Shown: piece by piece, positions 26,946 to 35,854 of the stretch
Layout: every line of letters begins with the position of its first letter
How positions within the stretch are numbered: the stretch's first letter is position 1
From: Mesorhizobium loti
GTDB lineage: Bacteria; Pseudomonadota; Alphaproteobacteria; Rhizobiales; Rhizobiaceae
Length of the DNA: 64,000 bases
Assembly (NCBI RefSeq): GCF_003148495.1
Contig: NZ_QGGH01000002.1
Coordinates: forward strand, 434,001-498,000
Direction: 5' to 3'
Program-made: the position numbers and the translations under genes
The notes under the pieces: generated by a model
The model's database searches: none
The model's input: the letters and a program-made list of their open reading frames with translations, nothing else
What the model was told of the DNA's origin: nothing

Positions 26946-26974
26946 TTTTTTCAGCTGCCGGTTCTATCGATGGC

Positions 26975-27001
26975 AGGGCGGCGCTGACACGCCGCCCTTT
27001 T
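26975..27001 (+). terminator. Rho-independent terminator after the acidic-protein gene
   Basis: AGGGCGGCG (26975-26983) pairs with CGCCGCCCT (26990-26998) over CTGACA, and the run TTTT ends at 27001. It lies between convergent genes. Confidence 0.85.
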
Positions 27002-27029
27002 CTGTCAGTCGTCCCGGATGCTGACCCGG

Positions 27030-27419
27030 TCAGTTCTCAAGAATGCTGACGCGCACGCTGTTTTCGTAGACGTCGACCTGGATCAGCGGTTCGCCATTGA
27101 CGATGGCGCGCTTGGTCGAGGAACTCATCGCGCCGCCGCGCTCCAGCATGCGTTGCAGATCGGCGCGCTGGTCGTTGGTCCTGAACCAGCCATCGCCCTC
27201 ATCGTCGCTGTCGCGGCGGTGGAATTTGTGCCAGTTGGCGCGGTCCTGCCTCACCATTTGCGCGGCGTTGTCCAGCGCATAGCCGTCACTCGCCTGATGA
27301 TCGCGATCGGAAATGCGCGCGACATAGGATCCCAGCATATCGTCGGCATGAGCCGCGACGACGCCAAGCAGTGACGCCAGCAGAAGGCCTGCCGCGGTTA
27401 CGATTCCAGATTTTCTCAT
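27030..27419 (-). CDS. Secreted hypothetical protein (129 aa)
   Basis: An N-terminal signal peptide (SGIVTAAGLLLASLLGVVAAHAD) is followed by about 105 mature residues rich in charged amino acids, including ISDRDHQASDGYAL, WHKFHRRDSDDEGDGWF and a C-terminal VDVYENSVRVSILEN. No domain is recognised. The mature part looks soluble and periplasmic. A gene this short with an intact signal peptide and normal codon use is probably real. It converges on the acidic-protein gene with a terminator between them. Confidence 0.65.
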   Translation of the reverse strand: MRKSGIVTAAGLLLASLLGVVAAHADDMLGSYVARISDRDHQASDGYALDNAAQMVRQDRANWHKFHRRDSDDEGDGWFRTNDQRADLQRMLERGGAMSSSTKRAIVNGEPLIQVDVYENSVRVSILEN

Positions 27420-27597
27420 GATTACCCCCCTTTACCCCTAGCGATAATATCCGGTCTGCCAGGGCCGCTTGCCGAACTCAGGCGATGGCGTCCCGCGGCT
27501 GACATAAACTGAAACGGCGTTTGTCTGGCAATGGTGCGCCGAGCGCCAGACCGCCGTCAAGTCACGCCATCAATGTCAGGCTGTCTTTGAGCCGGGG

Positions 27598-28119
27598 CTA
27601 CTTGGTGTAGCCGTTGGGAGGCATGCGCTGACCTGCTGCCGGCGCCGGGGCGCTCGGCGGGGCGGGTTGGTTCTCGGCGTTTCCCGAGGGGGCTGCGGAG
27701 GCGGTGGCCGTTGCCGGCGCAGTGCCTGCCGCCGGAGCAGCGCCTGCCGCCGGCGCGGTGCCTGTGGTCGGCGCGGCACCTGTCGCTGGCGCGGCGGTTG
27801 GCGCCGGTGCTGGGAAGTCGGGACCGGTAACGCCGCCACGAATGACCATCGGGCCTGGCTGGAAGCCATGCCTGGCCTCTGGCTTGTCCGGTATGGCCGC
27901 CACCTTTTCATAGGTGACGTCGGGCTCTGCTGCGCCAAGTGCCAGCACCGACGGCGCATGCTTGGGTTTCGCTGCTTCGGCGGTTTTAGGCTGGTCGGGG
28001 ATACCGACCCTGACAATCGACGGTGTCGAGGACGGCGCACTGGGAAAAACCAGCGACGATGCCTGAGCCCCACCGCTCGCCGCAGCCAGAACGATCCCCA
28101 TCAGTATGCGCACGGACAC
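27598..28119 (-). CDS. Secreted Ala/Pro/Thr-rich protein
   Basis: The 173-residue product starts at a GTG preceded by GGGGAG and has a signal peptide (ILMGIVLAAASGGAQASS). A middle segment contains PDVTYEKVAAIPDKPEARHGF. The last 75 residues are low-complexity Ala, Pro, Thr and Gly built from degenerate units such as TAPAAGAAPAAG, ending PPNGYTK. Such tails often span the periplasm or the peptidoglycan layer. The frame continues upstream for 44 codons without support. Function unknown. Confidence 0.6.
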   Translation of the reverse strand: MSVRILMGIVLAAASGGAQASSLVFPSAPSSTPSIVRVGIPDQPKTAEAAKPKHAPSVLALGAAEPDVTYEKVAAIPDKPEARHGFQPGPMVIRGGVTGPDFPAPAPTAAPATGAAPTTGTAPAAGAAPAAGTAPATATASAAPSGNAENQPAPPSAPAPAAGQRMPPNGYTK

Positions 28120-28313
28120 TGATATAGCTCCCCTTTTGCCCAGAAGCTGCTCAATAGCAGGCCGTGATTGACGTGGGCTTTCGCCGAAACGTAGCATTTT
28201 AGGAATTGATAAATCACCAATGCCCCGTGTTGCCACAGTCGCCTTGCCCAACAGCCGGCTTGCCCAACGGCCGCCATCGTACTACGCACCCCGGCATCTG
28301 TGAGGTGACGAGA

Positions 28314-29273
28314 GTGGCTGAAATACTTGCCGTCGGCGAGGCGCTGGAGCGGGCGCTGGCGCTGCTCAGGGGTGGCGATGTCGTCGCCATCCCGACGGAA
28401 ACCGTCTACGGGCTTGCCGGCGACGCCACCAACGGCATCGGTGTGGCGCGCATCTTTGAAGCCAAGGGGCGGCCGCGCTTCAACCCGCTGATCGCCCATG
28501 TCGCCGACATGGCGATGGCCGAGCGCCTCGCGCTGTTCGATCCGCTGTCGAAGAAACTGGCGCTGGCATTCTGGCCCGGTCCGCTGACGCTGGTGCTGCC
28601 GCAACGGCCCGGCAACAGCATCCATCCGCTGGTCACGGCCGGGCTCGATACGATTGCCTTGCGCATGCCGAGGGGCTTTGGCGGCGACCTGATCGCCAGG
28701 CTCGGCCGCCCGCTTGCAGCACCCAGCGCCAATTCATCCGGCAAGATCAGTGCAACGACCGCGCAAGCGGTGGCGGCCGATCTCGGTGCGCGGATCAAGC
28801 TGGTGGTCGATGGCGGCGCGACCCCCGTCGGGCTGGAGTCGACCATCGTCAAGGCCGAGGGGGACAGAATGCGGCTGCTGAGGCCCGGCGGCATTGCCGC
28901 CGAGGAGATCGAGGCGGCCATCGGCATGGAATTGTTGCGCGGCGGTGCAGCCGGCGTCGAGGCGCCCGGCATGCTTGCCTCGCACTATGCGCCGGGCGCC
29001 GCGATGCGGCTCAACGCCGGGACGATCGGCGAGGGCGAGGCCCTGCTCGGCTTCGGCGGCCAGCGGGCGGAAGGCTGGCGCCGCGCCGCTGCTTTTCTCA
29101 ATTTATCCGAGACCGGGGACCTGCGCGAAGCGGCGAGCAATCTGTTCGCCTACATGCAGGAACTCGACCGCAGCGGTGCGCCGACCATCGCCGTCGAGCC
29201 GGTTCCTTTTGATGGTCTCGGAGAGGCGATCAACGATCGCCTCTCGCGTGCCGCCGCCCCTCGTGACATCTAA
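28314..29273 (+). CDS. L-threonylcarbamoyladenylate synthase (Sua5/YrdC type)
   Basis: This enzyme makes threonylcarbamoyl-AMP for the universal t6A37 tRNA modification. The 319-residue protein has the YrdC domain in its first two thirds (GDVVAIPTETVYGLAGDA, KGRPRFNPLI, SANSSGKIS) and a C-terminal Sua5 domain (PGMLASHYAPGA). It is therefore the long Sua5 form rather than short TsaC. GTG 28314 follows GAGG at a good distance and gives the family length. An FAD oxidoreductase gene starts 24 bases after its stop, probably in the same transcript. Confidence 0.9.
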   Translation: MAEILAVGEALERALALLRGGDVVAIPTETVYGLAGDATNGIGVARIFEAKGRPRFNPLIAHVADMAMAERLALFDPLSKKLALAFWPGPLTLVLPQRPGNSIHPLVTAGLDTIALRMPRGFGGDLIARLGRPLAAPSANSSGKISATTAQAVAADLGARIKLVVDGGATPVGLESTIVKAEGDRMRLLRPGGIAAEEIEAAIGMELLRGGAAGVEAPGMLASHYAPGAAMRLNAGTIGEGEALLGFGGQRAEGWRRAAAFLNLSETGDLREAASNLFAYMQELDRSGAPTIAVEPVPFDGLGEAINDRLSRAAAPRDI

Positions 29274-29297
29274 CAGCCCGCAACATAGTTTTCCCCC

Positions 29298-30728
29298 ATG
29301 ACCGAAATTCCAGACAAACTCGACCCTGCTCTCATCGATCGCTTCGCGGCGATCGTCGGCGACAAATATGCACTGCGCGACGAGCAGGACATCGCGCCTT
29401 ACCTCATTGAGCGGCGTGGGCTCTGGCATGGCGCGACATCGCTGGTGCTGCGGCCGGGCAGCGTCGACGAGGTCAGCCGGATCATGCGGCTGGCGACCGA
29501 GACGGGAACGCCGATCGTGCCGCAAAGCGGTAACACCGGGCTGGTCGGCGCCCAAGTGCCAGACACCTCCGGGCGCGAGATCATCCTGTCGCTGTCGCGG
29601 CTCAACCGCATTCGCGAGATCGATGTCCTGTCCAACACGGTGACGGCCGAGGCCGGTGTCATCCTGCAGACGCTGCAGGAGGCGGCGGACGCCGCCGACC
29701 GGCTGTTTCCGCTGTCGCTGGCCGCGCAAGGCTCCTGCCAGATCGGCGGCAACCTGTCGTCCAATGCCGGCGGCACCGGCGTGCTTGCCTACGGCAATGC
29801 GCGCGAACTCTGCCTCGGTGTCGAGGTGGTGCTGCCGACCGGCGAGGTGTTCGACGATCTGCGCAAGCTGAAGAAGGACAACACCGGCTACGATTTGAAA
29901 AACCTGTTCGTCGGCGCCGAAGGCACGCTCGGCGTCATCACCGCCGCCGTGCTCAAGCTGTTTCCGAAGTCGAAGGGGCGCGAGGTCGCATTCGTCGGCC
30001 TGTCGTCGCCTGAGGCCGCGCTTTCCCTGTTCAGCCTGGCCATGGACCGCGCCGGGGCCGCGCTGACCGCCTTCGAACTGATCGGCAAGCGGCCATATGA
30101 TTTCACGCTGGCGCATGCACAGGGCGTGGTGCGGCCCTTGGTCGACGACTGGCCGTGGTATGTGCTGATGCAGATTTCGTCCGGCCGTTCATCGGAGGAT
30201 TCGCGGGCGTTGATCGAGGACGTGCTCTCGGCCGGCCTCGAACATGAATTCGTCGGCGACGCCGTCATCGCCGCAAGCCTCGGGCAGGGGGATGCCTTCT
30301 GGAATTTCCGCGAGCTGCTGCCCGAGGCGCAAAAACCGGAGGGTGCCTCGATCAAGCACGACATTTCGGTGCCTGTGGCAATGATCCCGCGCTTCATCGC
30401 AGAGGCCGCCGGCGCCGTGGCGTCGGTGAGTGCCGGCGCCCGCGTGGTCTGCTTCGGCCATATGGGCGACGGCAACCTCCACTATAACATCTCGCGGCCC
30501 GTCGATGGCGATGACGAGGCATTTCTCGCCCTCTATCATCCCATGAACAAGGCGGTGCACGACGTCGTGCGCAGCCTGCACGGTTCGATCTCGGCAGAGC
30601 ATGGTATCGGCCAGTTGAAGCGCGACGAACTGATTGCCACCGCGCCGCCGATGGCGATCGATCTGATGCGAAGGGTAAAGGCGGCCTTCGACCCGGCCGG
30701 CATCATGAATCCGGGTAAGGTTATCTGA
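29298..30728 (+). CDS. FAD-linked oxidoreductase (GlcD/D-2-hydroxyglutarate dehydrogenase-like)
   Basis: A 476-residue VAO-type flavoprotein. The FAD domain has PQSGNTGLVGAQVPD and GSCQIGGNLSSNAGGTGVLAYGNAR. The C-terminal substrate domain has FGHMGDGNLHYNI and the terminal EHGIGQLKRDEL with metal-binding His residues. These features fit D-2-hydroxyacid dehydrogenases (D-lactate, glycolate or D-2-hydroxyglutarate). Overall length and the HMGDGNLH motif favour the D2HGDH-like branch, but the substrate is not determined. It follows the Sua5 gene by 24 bases. Confidence 0.88.
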   Translation: MTEIPDKLDPALIDRFAAIVGDKYALRDEQDIAPYLIERRGLWHGATSLVLRPGSVDEVSRIMRLATETGTPIVPQSGNTGLVGAQVPDTSGREIILSLSRLNRIREIDVLSNTVTAEAGVILQTLQEAADAADRLFPLSLAAQGSCQIGGNLSSNAGGTGVLAYGNARELCLGVEVVLPTGEVFDDLRKLKKDNTGYDLKNLFVGAEGTLGVITAAVLKLFPKSKGREVAFVGLSSPEAALSLFSLAMDRAGAALTAFELIGKRPYDFTLAHAQGVVRPLVDDWPWYVLMQISSGRSSEDSRALIEDVLSAGLEHEFVGDAVIAASLGQGDAFWNFRELLPEAQKPEGASIKHDISVPVAMIPRFIAEAAGAVASVSAGARVVCFGHMGDGNLHYNISRPVDGDDEAFLALYHPMNKAVHDVVRSLHGSISAEHGIGQLKRDELIATAPPMAIDLMRRVKAAFDPAGIMNPGKVI

Positions 30729-30913
30729 TCCTTTCGACATCTTGTGGTTGGTGGGATTCCGATAACCATCCCTAAGATCAGCAAAATTTAACCGACTTTC
30801 TTAAGCGGGGCGGTAAGGAGCCCGCGCTACTGTCTCCATACAAACGAGGCTGGAAAAACCGGCCCGGAGAGAACCGGACACCGGCTCTCAGGAGACAGAC
30901 AGGAAGGCACTCT

Positions 30914-31480
30914 ATGAACACCGGACTGAAGCCAGTCTGGGCGGGACGCAACATGCGTCTCGACCCATTTCGCCTGCCGCAAGTGGTGAGCTACGCGACA
31001 CGCGACGACTACGGCGATGTGACCTTTACCATCGACCAGCGTGGCGCCGTGATCCGCCGCCTGCTCGAGATGAGCGGCCTGCCGGCGATCATCGTTCTGC
31101 CCGCCAATGCGTTCCGCGGCGTTGCCGCCCGCGCCATGGAGGACCCTGACGGCAATGTCACGGTGACCCTGGAACTCCTGCACAACGACCCGATGCTGTC
31201 GGTGCCGTTGCTGGTCGCCGACGATCTCGACGATGTCGCCGCCGACTGGCGCGCGTGGGCCGACGCCTACCGTCTGCCGATGCTGCTGATCGAATCGGAC
31301 GGCGTCGCCCGCACTCTGGAAGAATCGCTCGGCGCCGCCATCAAGACGCTGCCGCCGCAGGATCGCCGCAAAGGCCGTCTGTCCAACACCCGACGCCCGC
31401 GTTTTCTCGCTCGCCGCAGGGCCGGCGACCTCGGTCTCAGGCTGGTCATCGACGGCCAGGAGATCATCTCGCGCGAGTGA
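30914..31480 (+). CDS. DUF6101 family protein
   Basis: A 188-residue protein I recognise as DUF6101, a family found in Rhizobiales. It begins KPVWAGRNMRLDPFRLPQVVSY, continues through GDVTFTIDQRGAVIRR, and ends in a basic segment (RPRFLARRRAGD) and LRLVIDGQEIISRE. No catalytic motif is apparent and it has no signal peptide. AGGAG precedes the ATG in a 185-bp gap that may hold its promoter. Function unknown. A GAGA-loop hairpin follows the stop directly. Confidence 0.82.
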   Translation: MNTGLKPVWAGRNMRLDPFRLPQVVSYATRDDYGDVTFTIDQRGAVIRRLLEMSGLPAIIVLPANAFRGVAARAMEDPDGNVTVTLELLHNDPMLSVPLLVADDLDDVAADWRAWADAYRLPMLLIESDGVARTLEESLGAAIKTLPPQDRRKGRLSNTRRPRFLARRRAGDLGLRLVIDGQEIISRE

Positions 31481-31504
31481 GCATGATCCCGAGAGGGAAC
31501 ATGC
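31481..31504. terminator. Small hairpin with a GAGA loop between convergent genes
   Basis: GCATGATCCC (31481-31490) and GGGAACATGC (31495-31504) form a 10-bp stem with one mismatch and a GNRA tetraloop (GAGA). It resembles the end of the 53478-53548 repeat, so it may be a shortened copy. No T run follows; termination is possible but unproven. Confidence 0.45.
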
Positions 31505-31520
31505 AGGAAAAGCGAAGCCG

Positions 31521-32510
31521 CTAAACCAGCGGCTTCAGTGCTACCCACACAGCGCCGCCGATCAGGCCCAGGAAGATCAGCCAGCCGACCTGGTTGTTCG
31601 ATCTGAATAGACGCAGGCATTGGTCCGGGTTGTCGATATCCAACACGGCAATTTGCCTGGCCATATGGGCGCCGGCAGCGATCAGTCCTGCCAGTGCCAC
31701 CACCGGAGCCTGCGCCGACGCGAAGGCGATGGCAAAACAGATCAGCGCGCCACCATAGAGCCCTGCCAGCCACGATTTGGTGTTGTCGCCGAACAGGCGT
31801 GCCGTCGAGCGCACGCCGACAATGGCGTCGTCTTCCTTGTCCTGATGCGCGTAGATCGTGTCGTAGCCGATCACCCACAGGATCGAGCCGATATAGAGCA
31901 TGATTGCAGGTCCATCGAGATCGCCGAACTCGACCGCCCATCCCATCAGCGCGCCCCAGGAAAAGGCAAGGCCAAGCACCAGTTGCGGCCAGTTGGTTAT
32001 CCGCTTCATGAACGGATAGATGGCTATGATCGCCAGTGAGCAGATGCCGAGCAGGATGGCGAAGCTGTTGAACTGGATGAGCACCACGAGGCCGACCAGG
32101 GCCTGCAGGGCAATAAAAAACCATGCCCGCCGGCGCGTGGCCTTGCCGGACGGCAGCGGCCGCGAGCGCGTGCGCTCGACCTGGTTGTCGATGTCCTCGT
32201 CGACGAGGTCGTTGTAGGTGCAGCCGGCGCCGCGCATGGCGATGGCGCCGGCCAGGAACAGCACGAGATACCAAGGCGCCGGCAGCAGCGAGAGCAGCGG
32301 GTCGCCGGGACGCGGATAGGCGCTCGCCGCAAGGGCCGCCGACCACCAGCAGGGCCACAGCAGCAACTGCCAGCCGATTGGCCGGTCCCACCGGGCAAGC
32401 TGCGCATAGGGCCATATCGAGCGCGGCAGCACGCGGTAGACCCAATGGCCGTTCGGCGCATCGGCGACACGGCCCTGGGCCGCTTTCGACTGGATAGGTT
32501 CCATCTCCAT
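31521..32510 (-). CDS. ubiA: 4-hydroxybenzoate polyprenyltransferase
   Basis: UbiA attaches the polyprenyl chain to 4-hydroxybenzoate in ubiquinone synthesis. The 329-residue inner-membrane protein has about eight helices. Both Asp-rich motifs are present: YNDLVDEDIDNQVERTRSR and GYDTIYAHQDKEDD. WDRPIGWQLLLWPC lies before the first motif. The N-terminal 40 residues are soluble. The start beginning MEMEPIQ is favoured over an ATG 12 codons upstream. Its substrate would come from the polyprenyl synthase encoded at 16.9 kb. Confidence 0.95.
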   Translation of the reverse strand: MEMEPIQSKAAQGRVADAPNGHWVYRVLPRSIWPYAQLARWDRPIGWQLLLWPCWWSAALAASAYPRPGDPLLSLLPAPWYLVLFLAGAIAMRGAGCTYNDLVDEDIDNQVERTRSRPLPSGKATRRRAWFFIALQALVGLVVLIQFNSFAILLGICSLAIIAIYPFMKRITNWPQLVLGLAFSWGALMGWAVEFGDLDGPAIMLYIGSILWVIGYDTIYAHQDKEDDAIVGVRSTARLFGDNTKSWLAGLYGGALICFAIAFASAQAPVVALAGLIAAGAHMARQIAVLDIDNPDQCLRLFRSNNQVGWLIFLGLIGGAVWVALKPLV

Positions 32511-32572
32511 GGAGTGGCAGCAGCGGCGGAAACCGTCAAGCGGCAAGCGGCGACGCGGCGACCGTCAGCCTT

Positions 32573-33484
32573 TCACGAGGCAAAGATGTCGCGGGTGGCG
32601 AACCAACCCTTGGCCACGTCGATGAAGGACAGCGCCGCATTCGACACACGCTGATGCGTGTCGTAGGTGAGCAAGATCCGCTGCATGGGCAGCGGATCCG
32701 ACAGTGGCTTGCAGATGAGCGGCAGCCCGTCATAGCTGCGGTCACCATGCGGGCGGGTGTAGCTGACCGCAACGCCGAACCCGTTGGCGACCATGCTGCG
32801 CTGCAGTTCGAACGAGCTTGTCGTCGTATCAGCCACTGGCGACAGGCCGCGGCTGCGGAACAGGTCGAGCATGTGCTGCCAGCTGTGTGGCTGGTCCGTG
32901 GTGATCAGCGGATAGGCGGCCAGATCGGCAAGGCTGACCGTTGCCCGGTCCGCCAGGGCATGGCCTGCCGGCAACAGCGCATGCGGGCGAAGTTCGCGCA
33001 GCAGGATGCGGGCGAAATGCGTCGGCAGGCTGAGGTCATAGGTGAGGCCGAGATCGATGGCCGCATCGCCGAGCCGCCGCCCAAGCGTCTCGAAGGTTTC
33101 GTCGCGGACGACGACCTTGACGGCTGGATAGCGTTCGGAGAAGGCGCGCAGCAGGGCCGGCGCGAAGAACGGCGCCAGATCCTCGAAGCATCCTAGCACC
33201 AGTTCTCCGCTGACAGCCGATTTGCTTGAGCCCAGGCCGATGAGTTCCTCCGTTTCGGTGAGAACCTGTCTTGCCTTGGCCACGACGGCGCGGCCGAACG
33301 ATGTCGGCGACACGCCGCTTCCCCGCTGGCGAACAAACAGTTTCTGGCCGAAATTCTTTTCGACGGCGTCAATGGCCACCGAGATCGACGGCTGCGAAAC
33401 GTTCAGCACCTTGGCCGCGCCGGTGACGCTGCCATGACGCGCCACGGCGACCAGATAGCGCAACTGCGTGAGGGTCACATTCAT
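32573..33484 (-). CDS. LysR-family transcriptional regulator
   Basis: A 303-residue LysR regulator: N-terminal helix-turn-helix (about 1-62, GSVTGAAKVLNVSQPSISVAI) and a periplasmic-binding-type effector domain (GELVLGCFEDLAPFFAPALL onward). It is divergent from a phytanoyl-CoA-dioxygenase-like gene, with 89 bp between starts, so it probably controls that gene. Its relatives often respond to aromatic or carboxylic acids, but the ligand here is unknown. Confidence 0.9.
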   Translation of the reverse strand: MNVTLTQLRYLVAVARHGSVTGAAKVLNVSQPSISVAIDAVEKNFGQKLFVRQRGSGVSPTSFGRAVVAKARQVLTETEELIGLGSSKSAVSGELVLGCFEDLAPFFAPALLRAFSERYPAVKVVVRDETFETLGRRLGDAAIDLGLTYDLSLPTHFARILLRELRPHALLPAGHALADRATVSLADLAAYPLITTDQPHSWQHMLDLFRSRGLSPVADTTTSSFELQRSMVANGFGVAVSYTRPHGDRSYDGLPLICKPLSDPLPMQRILLTYDTHQRVSNAALSFIDVAKGWFATRDIFAS

Positions 33485-33573
33485 AAGGAAACTCTATGTG
33501 CTGGATGGAAAGTTATTATTTTACTGAATGAATGAGGGTTGCGATAGTCGGTTCATTCCAAGAGGAGAACGCC

Positions 33574-34395
33574 ATGGCTTCCCAAGCTGCCACCCACACT
33601 TCCAACGCCTCCATGATCGATGCGGGCACCATCGCCGACTATCAGCGTGACGGTGCTGTCTGCATTCGCGGCGCCTTCAAGGGCTGGGTCGACACGATTG
33701 CCGCCGGCATCGAGCGCAACATGCAGAACCGCAGCGAAACCGCGTCCGACATCGCCAACGGTCGCGGCAGTTTCTTCGACGACTATTGCAACTGGGAGCG
33801 CATCCCCGAATTCGTCGAGGTGGTGCGGAAATCACCGGTCGCCGAACTGGCGGCGGCGGTGATGCAGTCGCGCACCGCGCAGTTCTTCCACGATCATGTG
33901 CTGGTCAAGGAACCCGGCACGCAAAAGCCGACGCCCTGGCATCAGGACATTCCGTATTACTTCGTCGATGGCCAGCAGACCGTGAGCTTCTGGATACCCA
34001 TCGACCCGGTGAAGGAAGCGACGCTGCGGCTGATCGCTGGTTCGCACAAATGGGACAAGATGATCCTGCCGGTGCGCTGGCTCGACGACAGCAATTTCTA
34101 TGCCGGCGAGGGCGACTATCTGCCGGTGCCCGATCCCGATAACGATCCGTCGCTGAAAGTGCTCGAATGGGAAATGGAGCCGGGCGACGCCATTCTGTTC
34201 GACTTCAGGACCGCGCATGGCGCGCGTGGCAACCTGACCGCGGCGCGACGCCGGGCGCTGTCGCTGCGCTGGGTCGGTGACGATGCCCGCTATGTCGAGC
34301 GGCCGGGGCGCACCTCGCCGCCCTATCACGGCCACGGCATGCAGCCGGGCGAGAGGCTGCGCGAGGACTGGTTTCCGGTCGTCTACCAGGGCTGA
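33574..34395 (+). CDS. Phytanoyl-CoA dioxygenase family oxygenase
   Basis: A 273-residue Fe(II)/2-oxoglutarate oxygenase. The metal triad is clear: His123-x-Asp125 in TPWHQDIPYYF and His215 in FDFRTAHGARGN, with arginines shortly after as 2-oxoglutarate ligands. AGSHKWDK is also typical of the family. Members hydroxylate varied small molecules; the substrate here is unknown. ATG 33574 follows GAGGAG; an ATG 14 codons upstream lacks a site. It is divergent from a LysR gene and followed by a strong terminator, so it is monocistronic. Confidence 0.86.
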   Translation: MASQAATHTSNASMIDAGTIADYQRDGAVCIRGAFKGWVDTIAAGIERNMQNRSETASDIANGRGSFFDDYCNWERIPEFVEVVRKSPVAELAAAVMQSRTAQFFHDHVLVKEPGTQKPTPWHQDIPYYFVDGQQTVSFWIPIDPVKEATLRLIAGSHKWDKMILPVRWLDDSNFYAGEGDYLPVPDPDNDPSLKVLEWEMEPGDAILFDFRTAHGARGNLTAARRRALSLRWVGDDARYVERPGRTSPPYHGHGMQPGERLREDWFPVVYQG

Positions 34396-34406
34396 GCGGG
34401 AGCCAG

Positions 34407-34437
34407 AAAATGGGCGCCGGTATTTGGCGCCCATTTT
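34407..34437 (+). terminator. Rho-independent terminator after the dioxygenase gene
   Basis: AAAATGGGCGCC (34407-34418) and GGCGCCCATTTT (34426-34437) form a perfect 12-bp stem with a 7-base loop. The A/T flanks allow termination in both directions. Confidence 0.88.
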
Positions 34438-34488
34438 CGGCAGGGGTAACGTTCCCGTGCGCAATTCCCGCCAATGCATCCTGATGCC

Positions 34489-34517
34489 TTGACCCGTCGC
34501 CCAGAGAGCAATAGCGG
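34489..34517 (+). promoter_or_regulatory. Candidate purD promoter
   Basis: TTGACC (34489-34494), 17 bases, TAGCGG (34512-34517). The -35 is strong, the -10 weak. It lies 35 bases before the purD ATG, after a terminator, so a promoter is needed here. Confidence 0.4.
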
Positions 34518-34552
34518 GTGCTCTAAGGGATAGTCGGCATCAAGAGGTGGCC

Positions 34553-35830
34553 ATGAACGTTCTTCTTCTCGGCTCCGGCGGCCGCGAACATGCGCTCGCC
34601 TGGAAGATCGCCGCGTCGCCGCTGCTGACGAAGCTTTATGCGGCCCCCGGCAATCCGGGCATCGGCAGCGAGGCCGAACTGGTGAAGCTGGACATCGCCG
34701 ATCACGCCGCCGTTGGCGCCTTTTGCAAAGAGAAAAAGATCGACCTCGTCGTCGTTGGCCCGGAAGGGCCGCTGGTCGCCGGCATTGCCGACGATCTGCG
34801 CGCGCAAGGCATTCGCGTCTTCGGACCCTCCAAGGCTGCCGCGCAACTGGAGGGTTCGAAAGGTTTCACCAAGGATCTCTGCGCCCGCTACAACATCCCG
34901 ACCGCCGCCTATGGCCGGTTCAGTGATCTGGCCTCCGCCAAAGCCTATCTCGAAAAGACCGGCGCGCCGATTGTCATCAAGGCCGATGGCCTCGCCGCTG
35001 GCAAGGGCGTGACCGTCGCCATGACACTGGACGAGGCGCGGGCAGCACTTGATGCCTGTTTCGACGGTTCCTTCGGCGCGGCCGGCGCGGAAGTTGTGGT
35101 CGAGGAGTTCATGACCGGCGAGGAGGCGAGTTTCTTCTGCCTCTGCGACGGCACCACAGCACTTCCCTTCGGCACCGCGCAGGATCACAAGCGCGTCGGC
35201 GATGGCGACACCGGCCCCAACACCGGCGGCATGGGCGCCTATTCGCCGGCCCCGGTGATGACGCCGGAACTGGTCGAGCGCACCATGCGCGAGATCATCG
35301 AGCCAACCATGCGCGGCATGGCGGAACTTGGCGCGCCGTTCTCCGGCGTGCTGTTCGCCGGGCTGATGATCACGGACAAGGGGCCGAAGCTGATCGAATA
35401 CAACACCCGTTTCGGCGACCCGGAATGCCAGGTGCTGATGATGCGGCTGAAGGACGATCTGCTGGTCCTGCTCAACGCGGCAACCGACGGCCAGCTTGCG
35501 CATATGTCCGTGCGCTGGCGCGACGAGGCCGCGCTCACTGTGGTGATGGCGGCGAGAGGCTATCCCGGCACGCCGGAAAAAGGATCGGTCATCCGCGGCG
35601 TCGAAGACGCGGCGGGCGACGGTGTCCAGATCTTCCACGCCGGCACCGCCATCAATGGCGGCGCGCTGGTTGCTAATGGCGGCCGCGTCCTCAATGTCAC
35701 GGCGACGGGAAGCACGGTCGGCGAGGCGCAGAAACGAGCCTATGCCGCGCTCGACCGTATCGACTGGCCGGACGGCTTCTGCCGTCGCGACATCGGCTGG
35801 CAGGCCGTGGCGCGCGAGCAGGCTGGCTGA
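34553..35830 (+). CDS. purD: Phosphoribosylamine-glycine ligase
   Basis: PurD (GAR synthetase) catalyses the second step of purine synthesis, joining glycine to phosphoribosylamine with ATP. The 425-residue ATP-grasp protein starts [18 protein letters not shown] and has [29 protein letters not shown], the [25 protein letters not shown] signature and [10 protein letters not shown]. The ATG is preferred to an in-frame GTG two codons upstream because AGAGG sits at the right distance. It is monocistronic; no other pur gene is near. Confidence 0.97.
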   Translation: MNVLLLGSGGREHALAWKIAASPLLTKLYAAPGNPGIGSEAELVKLDIADHAAVGAFCKEKKIDLVVVGPEGPLVAGIADDLRAQGIRVFGPSKAAAQLEGSKGFTKDLCARYNIPTAAYGRFSDLASAKAYLEKTGAPIVIKADGLAAGKGVTVAMTLDEARAALDACFDGSFGAAGAEVVVEEFMTGEEASFFCLCDGTTALPFGTAQDHKRVGDGDTGPNTGGMGAYSPAPVMTPELVERTMREIIEPTMRGMAELGAPFSGVLFAGLMITDKGPKLIEYNTRFGDPECQVLMMRLKDDLLVLLNAATDGQLAHMSVRWRDEAALTVVMAARGYPGTPEKGSVIRGVEDAAGDGVQIFHAGTAINGGALVANGGRVLNVTATGSTVGEAQKRAYAALDRIDWPDGFCRRDIGWQAVAREQAG

Positions 35831-35854
35831 AATTCTGTATTGGGAGACGGCAGT